Made by a program: the position numbers and the translations under genes. A DNA stretch of 28,126 nucleotides, from contig JAEWNJ010000080.1 in the NCBI GenBank assembly GCA_023392795.1, forward strand, positions 1 to 28,126, read 5' to 3'. The stretch comes from Candidatus Cloacimonadota bacterium (GTDB lineage Bacteria; Cloacimonadota; Cloacimonadia; Cloacimonadales; Cloacimonadaceae). Below the pieces are notes generated by a model. The model was given only the letters and a program-made list of their open reading frames with translations. It was not told the origin of the DNA and searched no databases. Below are positions 22,852 to 28,126 of this stretch, piece by piece. Position 1 is the stretch's first letter, and each line of letters starts with the position of its first letter.

Positions 22852-23927
22852 GAGTCATTCTTGAATACATATCGTCCACGAATTCTGCCGCTCATGTCCA
22901 TCAGCTTTAGCTTGTTGTCCGCATCAAACTTAGCTTTCAGTACCTGTCCCACGGCAGAGTTGATAAAAAAATCCTGCTTTTCTTTTTCTTCCTGCAGGAA
23001 GTAGTATGAGACCTCGCCTGCAGCCTCAAAATCTTCGATCCGGTCGGAGGCGAAATTGATCACGATGTCCTTGGCCTGCACCCAGTTATCCTTCTCTTTA
23101 CCCTCTTCCTGAGCGAAGTATACCCGGCAGGAATCCATCAGCGCCGCCTTCTGCAATTCCCGCTCTTTGAACCAGAGATGAAACTCCTGGGCATTGGCCG
23201 TGGCAAAGTCGTTCGTAAATTCCGGTTCACCGATGAATACCGCCTTTTCTTCCTCTGCGAAGTAGATCAGGAAATCGCTATTGGCACTGTACTCATCACT
23301 GGAGACCTCTACATTGAAAGTGGCAATCAGTTTGCGTTCACTATCGAAGAATTCCATCTTATCGGCAGAAACGGTCAAGGTATCTGTGGTACCGGCAGTG
23401 ATACTGGGTTTTTCGATCAGATAGGCATAACCCGCCGCGCGATCCCAAAAGGCGTAACCGCAGGAGGCATATCCGTTTTCGCCCTGATCGTAGGCGCGTA
23501 CTCTACTCCAGGCAGTAAAAGTGTCCTTGGCCTGATCGTAGATTCCGTAATCCCCCCGCATCCATCGGGTCTTACCCTCTTTGGTGTCCTGCGTGAGCTG
23601 GACTCTGCCCCCCATATTCAGCACTCTGGGGATGCGATAATATGCCAGAGAATCCGCCACCAGGTTCAGAGTATCATTCTGCACGCTCACATTTCCGGAA
23701 AGCCGTGCGATTTTGGGGCCATCCAGAATCAGCGCGCGATCACTCTTGAACTCGGTATCTCCATAGAAGAAGTGAACCCTGCCGTTTAACTCCAGAATCT
23801 GCCCGGTCGGCAGGTTGCTCATATAGAGTTTATCGGAATGCACCAGCCGAAACTTCTGGGGATCGTCCTTCGCCCACAGTAGGATCAGGCAAAGCAGCAG
23901 CAGACTACCAACGATAATCTTTTTCAT
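22848..23927 (-). CDS. lptA: LptA/OstA-like LPS transport periplasmic protein
   Basis: A 359-residue exported protein with a signal peptide (1-19, ending LLWA) and the repetitive beta-jellyroll character of OstA/LptA domains: motifs such as GQILELNGRVHFFYGDTEFK, ARLSGNVSVQND and RVLNMGGRVQLTQD recur, with alternating hydrophobic residues throughout. It is about twice the length of E. coli LptA, suggesting a longer stack of jellyroll units in the periplasmic bridge carrying LPS to the outer membrane. AAGGGA precedes the ATG, which overlaps the end of lptC by 23 bases. The name rests on the domain plus position between lptC and lptB; a paralogous OstA-like protein is possible. Confidence 0.8.
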   Translation of the reverse strand: MKKIIVGSLLLLCLILLWAKDDPQKFRLVHSDKLYMSNLPTGQILELNGRVHFFYGDTEFKSDRALILDGPKIARLSGNVSVQNDTLNLVADSLAYYRIPRVLNMGGRVQLTQDTKEGKTRWMRGDYGIYDQAKDTFTAWSRVRAYDQGENGYASCGYAFWDRAAGYAYLIEKPSITAGTTDTLTVSADKMEFFDSERKLIATFNVEVSSDEYSANSDFLIYFAEEEKAVFIGEPEFTNDFATANAQEFHLWFKERELQKAALMDSCRVYFAQEEGKEKDNWVQAKDIVINFASDRIEDFEAAGEVSYYFLQEEKEKQDFFINSAVGQVLKAKFDADNKLKLMDMSGRIRGRYVFKNDS

Positions 23928-24450
23928 CGAATATCCCTTCCGCTGTCACCTCTTCCATCTCCGCGTAACTCAGCTTGGAATCGGTGCGTAAGTTCCTCCC
24001 GCGCAGTACATCTCCGGAGCGCAGAAGCTCCACATAGGCTGGCGCGGTAATCTCGTCAAAATTGCGATCCCAGACGATTCTGGATGTAGATATCGTGCCA
24101 TCGGGCGTCTTATAGCTGGCCTTACCACTGGCAAAAATCATATTGCGGGCATCATCCACGATGGTGGTGTCGGCTTTGATCACCGAACTTAAGCTGCCCG
24201 TATGGTCGTAGGAACTTAGCGTCACCTGATAGGCATACATCATTCTGCGATCTGTGTAGCGCTCCATCTTTGCCGCCTCAATGATGTATTCCAGGCGCTC
24301 GTCCTTATACTCGTTCAGCTTCACATTCAGCGAAGTCTCATCCGGTAGCCCGCGCTCCATGGTGGGAGTCTGTTTGTTTAGCTCTTCCTGTTTGCAGGAA
24401 AGCGCGAAGAGCAACGGCAACAGCAGCAGAATCTTACGCCCGGGCTTCAT
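23905..24450 (-). CDS. lptC: LptC-like LPS export lipoprotein
   Basis: A 181-residue lipoprotein: a basic N-terminus, a hydrophobic stretch, and a lipobox LFALSC with Cys19. The mature part is beta-rich (VTLSSYDHTGSLSSVIKADT, NMIFASGKASYKTPDGT, ISTSRIVWDRNFDEI), the pattern of the LptC/YrbK jellyroll that passes LPS from LptFG to LptA. E. coli LptC has a membrane helix instead of a lipid anchor; lipoprotein forms occur in other phyla. It overlaps the kdsC stop by four bases (ATGA) and lptA by 23 bases. Gene order kdsC-lptC-lptA-lptB supports the call. Confidence 0.82.
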   Translation of the reverse strand: MKPGRKILLLLPLLFALSCKQEELNKQTPTMERGLPDETSLNVKLNEYKDERLEYIIEAAKMERYTDRRMMYAYQVTLSSYDHTGSLSSVIKADTTIVDDARNMIFASGKASYKTPDGTISTSRIVWDRNFDEITAPAYVELLRSGDVLRGRNLRTDSKLSYAEMEEVTAEGIFDEKDYRW

Positions 24451-25016
24451 TTAGGGTCTTCGCAAATGCTTCTATCCAGGTAACTCATCACTGCCCGCTC
24501 AAAGATGCCTTTCTTCTGTAAGATGAGATTCACCAGTTCCCGCACGGCACCATGGCCGCCCGTTTTTTCCATCACTATATCGGCAATTTTCTGAATTTCC
24601 GGCAAGGCATTGGCAGGACAGGCGGAGAGGGCAGCCCTGCGCATGCAGAGTACGTCGTTCCAATCATCACCCATATAGACCAGATTATCCCAGTCCAGGC
24701 CTTGATCGGCAAGCAACTTTTCCACACAGAGTAGCTTCTTGGATACTCCCTGAAACACCAAACTTATGTTCAGATCTTTACAGCGCCGGGTCAGAGCTTC
24801 GGATGTGCGCCCTGTCACCACTGCCACCTGCAACTCGGTATGCTGCAGGAGCATGAGGGCAAGTCCGTCATGCGCGTCAAAGTGTTTCACATCCAGTCCG
24901 TTATCGCCATATATGATGCGGCCATCGGTCAGAACTCCGTCACAATCCAACACCAGTAGCTTGATATGAGCCCAATCAACCGGGCGTTTATTGGGTTTTA
25001 CAAAGCAGTTTACCAT
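24447..25016 (-). CDS. kdsC: 3-deoxy-D-manno-octulosonate 8-phosphate phosphatase
   Basis: A 189-residue HAD-superfamily (C0, no cap) phosphatase that hydrolyses Kdo 8-phosphate to Kdo. Seen: nucleophile motif LLVLDCDGVLTDGRIIY, motif II VVTGRTSEALTRR, a lysine in the GVSKKLL segment, and motif IV MGDDWNDVLCMRRA, followed by the family glycine-rich tail KTGGHGAVRELVN. The ATG at 25016 lies nine bases after GGAG; an ATG two codons earlier overlaps the kdsA stop but is only three bases from GGAG. The frame runs much further upstream, inside kdsA, without coding meaning. It works directly after KdsA. Confidence 0.92.
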   Translation of the reverse strand: MVNCFVKPNKRPVDWAHIKLLVLDCDGVLTDGRIIYGDNGLDVKHFDAHDGLALMLLQHTELQVAVVTGRTSEALTRRCKDLNISLVFQGVSKKLLCVEKLLADQGLDWDNLVYMGDDWNDVLCMRRAALSACPANALPEIQKIADIVMEKTGGHGAVRELVNLILQKKGIFERAVMSYLDRSICEDPK

Positions 25017-25018
25017 AT

Positions 25019-25819
25019 TCATTTTCTCCGGACAATCTCGATGCAACGGCTCAGGATGGGTTCCATTTCCTGCAGGGAAAGCATTGTGGCTGCGTCGCTT
25101 TTCGCTTCTTTGGGCCGGGGATGGCATTCGATGAAGAGTCCCCTCACCTTCCCTGTGGCCATGGCTGCATACGCCATCATCGGTGCAAATTCCGGATTTC
25201 CTCCGGTGCTACTGCCGCTGGATGGAGTTTGCAAAGAATGTGTGAGGTCATAGATCACGGGGTAGCCAGTCTCCGCCATAATGGCAAAGGAGCGAAAATC
25301 CACCACCAGATTGTGATAGCCAAATGAACTGCCCCGCTCGGTGAGCAGGATTTGGGCATTTCCCGTGGGTGCAGCTTTAGCTGCAGCGGCGGCCATATCT
25401 TCTGGCGCCATGAATTGCCCTTTCTTGATGTTCACGATCTTCCCGGTGGTAGCGGCACTCTGGATCAAAGCGGTTTGCCGGCTTAAGAATGCAGGGATCT
25501 GCATGATATCACACACTTCAGCCGCTGCCGCCACGTCCGCGCATTCATGCACATCGCTCAGGATGGGCACAGCGAAAGTATCCTTGATCTTTTCCAGCAT
25601 TCTCAGCCCTTCTTCCAGGCCGGGACCGGTGGCAGATGCCACACTGCTGCGATTGGCCTTGGTAAAAGACGATTTGAATACAAAGGGCAGTTGCAGACGC
25701 TCGCACAACGTCTTCAAAAACTCCGCTGTGGGCATCATGACACTTTCTTCTTCAATCACGCAGGGACCGGCAATCAGAAAGAAGGGGTCGCTGCCGGATA
25801 AAGTTTGATAGAGCGGCAC
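25019..25819 (-). CDS. kdsA: 3-deoxy-8-phosphooctulonate synthase (Kdo-8-P synthase)
   Basis: A 266-residue aldolase-like enzyme joining phosphoenolpyruvate and arabinose 5-phosphate to Kdo 8-phosphate. Seen: LIAGPCVIE (with the Cys typical of metal-dependent KdsA), FKSSFTKANRSS, ILSDVHE, QIPAFLSRQTALI, RGSSFGYHNLVVD, DLTHSLQ and ECHPRPKEAKSDAATML, which supply the remaining His, Glu and Asp metal ligands. The pattern points to the metal-dependent class. The start is GTG after an AGGAAGG site; there are only nine bases between metK and kdsA. It is the first committed LPS gene of the cluster, followed immediately by kdsC. Confidence 0.93.
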   Translation of the reverse strand: MPLYQTLSGSDPFFLIAGPCVIEEESVMMPTAEFLKTLCERLQLPFVFKSSFTKANRSSVASATGPGLEEGLRMLEKIKDTFAVPILSDVHECADVAAAAEVCDIMQIPAFLSRQTALIQSAATTGKIVNIKKGQFMAPEDMAAAAAKAAPTGNAQILLTERGSSFGYHNLVVDFRSFAIMAETGYPVIYDLTHSLQTPSSGSSTGGNPEFAPMMAYAAMATGKVRGLFIECHPRPKEAKSDAATMLSLQEMEPILSRCIEIVRRK

Positions 25820-25828
25820 TAAACCTTC

Positions 25829-26989
25829 CTATCCGAGATATTTGATCTGCTCCCAGCTTTGTTTTTCAGCGTTCAGCCCGAAATGACCATAACTGGCAGT
25901 GGGAAGATAGATCGCTCGGGTAAGTTCAAGATATTCGATGATTCCCTTTACTGTCAAGTCAAATCTGCTTCTGATCAGCTTTTCGATCTCGGTGTCGGAC
26001 ATTTTCCCGCTGCCAAAAGTATCCACCATCAGGGACACGGGCTCGGAATCACCAATCACAAAGCTGAATTGGATCAGGCATTCATCGGCAATTTGGCTGC
26101 CCACAATGCTCTTGGCAATGTGCCGAGCCATGTACGCCGCGCTGCGATCCACCTTGGTGGCATCCTTGCCGCTAAATGCTCCCCCGCCATGCTGAGCCCA
26201 TCCGCCATAGGTATCCACGATTATCTTGCGGCCGGTAAGTCCGGTATCAGCGGCGGGACCGCCGTCATGCCATCTGCCCAGAGGATTGATCATGATCTTC
26301 GCCTTGCGCCCATCGAAACGAACCTGATCCTCCATCGCACCGACAGTGGGATGCACCACCTGTTTGATGATGGCATGCTTGAGATCTTCAAAGTCCATCT
26401 CGCATATACTTTGATGATGCGTAGAGATCACCAAAGTATCCAGTTCCACGGGCTTACGCCCCACATAACGGAAGCTGACCTGGCTCTTGGCATCCGGTAA
26501 CAAGCAGGGAATGGCTCCCGATTTGCGTGCTTTGGCCAGATTAATCAATAGATGATGAGCCAATTCAATCGGTATGGGCATCAGCGATTTGGTTTGATTG
26601 CAGGCATAGCCGAACATCAGACCCTGATCTCCTGCCCCTTCATTGCGCGCCAGATCGCCTTCCTGAGCATGCAGATAATTCTCGATCTCACAGTGGTAAT
26701 CAAAGCCCTTATCCGGATGGATGTAACCGATGTCTTTGATCACCTGGCGTACTATGGGTTCCACATCGATCCTTACGCTGGAAGTGATTTCTCCGGAAAG
26801 AATTACGCGGTTCTTGGTAGCGAGTGTTTCAACGGCAACGCGGGAACGCGGTTCGCGCTCCAGAAAGGCATCCAGGATGGCATCGGAAATCTGATCACAA
26901 ACCTTGTCGGGATGCCCCTCCGACACCGATTCTGAGGTGAAAAGGTATCCACCATTACAGGTGGAATCCTTGGCATGTAATGCTGTCAT
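25829..26989 (-). CDS. metK: S-adenosylmethionine synthetase
   Basis: A 386-residue MetK making S-adenosylmethionine from methionine and ATP. Seen: FTSESVSEGHPDKVCDQISD at the N-terminus, the hexapeptide-like GAGDQGLMFGY, DGRKAKIMINPLGRWHDGGP (in place of the more usual PSGRFVIGGP), GLTGRKIIVDTYGGWAQHGG and GGGAFSGKDATKVDRSAAYMAR. The start at 26989 is set by AGGAG seven bases upstream; the in-frame GTG at 27010 lies before that site. The leader carries a terminator and a SAM-II-like aptamer, which fits feedback control by the product. It is the first gene of the long leftward set. Confidence 0.95.
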   Translation of the reverse strand: MTALHAKDSTCNGGYLFTSESVSEGHPDKVCDQISDAILDAFLEREPRSRVAVETLATKNRVILSGEITSSVRIDVEPIVRQVIKDIGYIHPDKGFDYHCEIENYLHAQEGDLARNEGAGDQGLMFGYACNQTKSLMPIPIELAHHLLINLAKARKSGAIPCLLPDAKSQVSFRYVGRKPVELDTLVISTHHQSICEMDFEDLKHAIIKQVVHPTVGAMEDQVRFDGRKAKIMINPLGRWHDGGPAADTGLTGRKIIVDTYGGWAQHGGGAFSGKDATKVDRSAAYMARHIAKSIVGSQIADECLIQFSFVIGDSEPVSLMVDTFGSGKMSDTEIEKLIRSRFDLTVKGIIEYLELTRAIYLPTASYGHFGLNAEKQSWEQIKYLG

Positions 26990-27010
26990 ATATATTCTCC
27001 TATTTATCAC

Positions 27011-27039
27011 AAAAAAAAGAGCCGGCGCTAAAGGCCGGC
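27011..27039 (-). terminator. intrinsic terminator in the metK leader (attenuator)
   Basis: On the minus strand GCCGGC (27039-27034), a 7-base loop CTTTAGC, and GCCGGC (27026-27021) form a 6-bp GC stem, followed by TC and eight T. It ends about ten bases before the metK ribosome binding site and follows tRNA-Lys. It can stop transcription before metK. Its loop plus 3' arm (27033-27025) is complementary to 27068-27060 of the upstream aptamer, nine pairs with one wobble. Confidence 0.85.
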
Positions 27040-27056
27040 CGTAAATGATAGGAGCC

Positions 27057-27102
27057 GCACTTTAGCACATGTTTTACGCGGAGCAAAGAGCAAATTACCG
27101 CG
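27057..27102 (-). promoter_or_regulatory. candidate SAM-II-type riboswitch upstream of metK
   Basis: Read on the minus strand: P1 is CGCGG (27102-27098) with CCGCG (27081-27077). The loop starts UAAUUU, then GCUCUUUGC (27091-27083), which pairs as a pseudoknot with GCUAAAGUGC (27066-27057): eight canonical pairs, one U-U mismatch and one bulged U. The linker is UAAAACAUGU. This order (P1, AUUU-type L1, nine-base P2 strand, one base before the P1 3' strand, A-rich ~10-base linker, GCUAAA) matches my memory of the SAM-II aptamer. Location before metK fits SAM feedback. The tail GUGCUAAAG can alternatively pair with the terminator, so SAM binding would favour termination. Class assignment is by eye, not by covariance search. 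Confidence 0.72.
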
Positions 27103-27157
27103 GCTTTCACACATCAGCCATCCGCCGGGGCAGTAGCTGACTTATACAAAAAAGAAG

Positions 27158-27233
27158 TGGTACACCTCCGGGGATTCGAACCCCGGACCCACTGATTAAG
27201 AGTCAGTTGCTCTACCAACTGAGCTAGAGATGC
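27158..27233 (-). tRNA. tRNA-Lys (anticodon CTT)
   Basis: A full 76-base cloverleaf with encoded CCA (27158-27160). D arm GCTC/GAGC, anticodon stem ACTGA/TCAGT with loop CTCTTAA (anticodon CTT at 27200-27198, reads AAG), 5-base variable loop, T arm CGGGG/CCCCG with TTCGAAT. The acceptor stem GCATCTC/GAGGTGT contains two G-T wobbles, including the first pair (1-72). It ends 56 bases before the riboswitch-like element, on the same strand as metK. Confidence 0.95.
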
Positions 27234-27247
27234 ACACTGTTAGTGCC

Positions 27248-27275
27248 ATGCAAATAAACGGGGCTTTAGTGTCAA
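27248..27275 (-). promoter_or_regulatory. possible promoter of tRNA-Lys
   Basis: On the minus strand a perfect TTGACA (27270-27275) preceded by an A-rich stretch, then 16 bases and a poor -10 (TTGCAT, 27248-27253), about 15 bases before the tRNA. The -35 is convincing, the -10 is not. No better promoter is seen between the tRNA and metK, so metK may be read from here. Confidence 0.35.
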
Positions 27276-27431
27276 GCTGATTTTTCTGATGACCACTCTT
27301 GGAGTTGCTGCTGCCTGACGAATCTATCACCTCCCAATGTCTGTGCACGGCAGAGACTACATCAAAGCACTATCACCAAGGATCAAGGATGAGAAGCTCT
27401 ATTCTGCAAAAGATCCTATAGTCATTTGATA

Positions 27432-28126
27432 CTATTTCATCAGAATCATTTTACGGGTGGAGTTGTATTTACCGGCACTCATCTTGTAGATGTAGATTCC
27501 GCTACTTACCGGATGGTGCTTGTCATCAGTACCTTTCAAGACCACGCTGTACTTACCGGCAGCTTTCGCTTCATTCACCAGAGTCTTGATCAACTGTCCT
27601 TTGAGGTTGTAGATATCCAGCCGCATCTTCGTTGCTTCCGGCAAACTATAGGTAATGGTGGTTTCAGGATTGAAGGGATTGGGATAGTTGCATATACTGA
27701 AGGCAGGGACCATCACAAGATCCTCAATATCAGTTTGCCCCTGCCATTCATAAGCTCCCAGATCCACCTGATCTCCATAAATCCGGGGATTGCCTGCCAG
27801 ATCATAGGTGGGGTATTCATACCAGTCGGGGATCGTGAAGATGCCGAAATCTGTGGTTCCGGCATTTATGCAGGGTGAATCCTGTCCCAGGGTATAGGGA
27901 TTGTCGTCTGACCAGGCATAGAAACCGGGATCGGAGCTGAGGTTTGTGCCATACCACTCTATTATGTTATCGGGACTCATATTGTAAATAGTATCTTCTA
28001 GATTGTCTGAAGGGCCTAGCAGGCAATTCTGGAATCTTATCCGGGCGGATGTACCCTCGTCATTTAAGATCACGTTGTGATCGCTGTTGTTGCTGATGAT
28101 ACTGTTGATGAAGGTTACATTGGCGT
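27432..28126 (-). CDS. secreted beta-helix protein with T9SS-like sorting tail, C-terminal part
   Basis: The reading frame is open to the right edge, so only the last ~231 residues are seen. The first part (ANVTFINSIISNNSD, then FQNCLLG) has the short repeating strands of right-handed parallel beta-helix proteins. Next comes a closing segment typical of such proteins: DSPCINAGTTDFG, DLAGNPRIYGDQVDLGAYEW. The last ~90 residues form a sorting tail starting SICNYPNPFNPETTITYSL and ending KYNSTRKMILMK, like that on the endonuclease at the other end of the window. A large exported surface or extracellular protein is likely; the active part, if any, lies outside the window. Confidence 0.78.
   Translation of the reverse strand, partial: ANVTFINSIISNNSDHNVILNDEGTSARIRFQNCLLGPSDNLEDTIYNMSPDNIIEWYGTNLSSDPGFYAWSDDNPYTLGQDSPCINAGTTDFGIFTIPDWYEYPTYDLAGNPRIYGDQVDLGAYEWQGQTDIEDLVMVPAFSICNYPNPFNPETTITYSLPEATKMRLDIYNLKGQLIKTLVNEAKAAGKYSVVLKGTDDKHHPVSSGIYIYKMSAGKYNSTRKMILMK

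Noticed and set aside
25023..25127. Longer kdsC start lying inside kdsA
   Set aside because: It would overlap kdsA by over 100 bases with residues unlike KdsC; the start near 25016 gives the family length and a good ribosome binding site.

Overview
The window reads as dense, roughly 50% GC chromosomal DNA from a Gram-negative (LPS-bearing) bacterium. The best guess is a Candidatus Cloacimonadota-like member of the FCB group. The support is indirect: two secreted proteins end in a YPNPF-type, type IX-secretion-like C-terminal domain, the Kdo/Lpt genes are those of an LPS outer membrane, and TTG and GTG starts are used. No mobile element, CRISPR array, rRNA or plasmid function was seen. Phylum placement is inference from family content, not from a marker-gene search.

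Layout. (1) 1-3205: the start of a leftward DUF47/PhoU-like gene, then a rightward set add - gmhA - endonuclease I. (2) 3206-3387: a convergent gap holding an unusual nested set of inverted repeats. (3) 3388-6433, leftward: a LolC/E-type permease, a ferritin-like protein and the recombination ATPase RarA. (4) 6722-8670, rightward: an ECF sigma factor, a zinc-finger anti-sigma factor and two His/Met-rich Spy/CnrX-like envelope proteins, closed by a strong intrinsic terminator. (5) 8735-9178: non-coding DNA with several inverted and tandem repeats. (6) 9179-26989: twenty leftward genes with little space between them. In transcription order they are metK, kdsA, kdsC, lptC, lptA, lptB, rpoN, lpdA, hpf, hprK, ptsH (HPr), ptsI (EI), pgi, a secreted unknown, a PaaI-like thioesterase, a ComEA-like helix-hairpin-helix protein, a Cache/HAMP/PP2C phosphatase, an RsbW-like kinase, a STAS protein and a GPP34 protein. 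(7) 27011-27233: upstream of metK, a tRNA-Lys(CTT), a candidate SAM-II-type riboswitch and a transcription terminator. (8) 27432-28126: the C-terminal part of a secreted beta-helix protein.

How the genes work together. The kds/lpt block makes and exports Kdo-containing LPS (KdsA, KdsC, LptC, LptA, LptB). It is linked to rpoN, hpf and phosphotransferase genes in an order resembling the lpt-rpoN-hpf-pts cluster of Proteobacteria. Here the regulatory PTS consists of HPr, HPr kinase/phosphorylase and Enzyme I, with no permease in the window. The distal genes form a partner-switching module (phosphatase, anti-sigma-type kinase, STAS antagonist) that ends in a GPP34 (GOLPH3-like) protein.

The most interesting signal is in the metK leader. 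A pseudoknot that closely matches the SAM-II layout contains a nine-nucleotide segment that could instead pair with the loop and 3' arm of the terminator just before metK. That gives a complete SAM-responsive attenuator at the head of a possible 18 kb operon.
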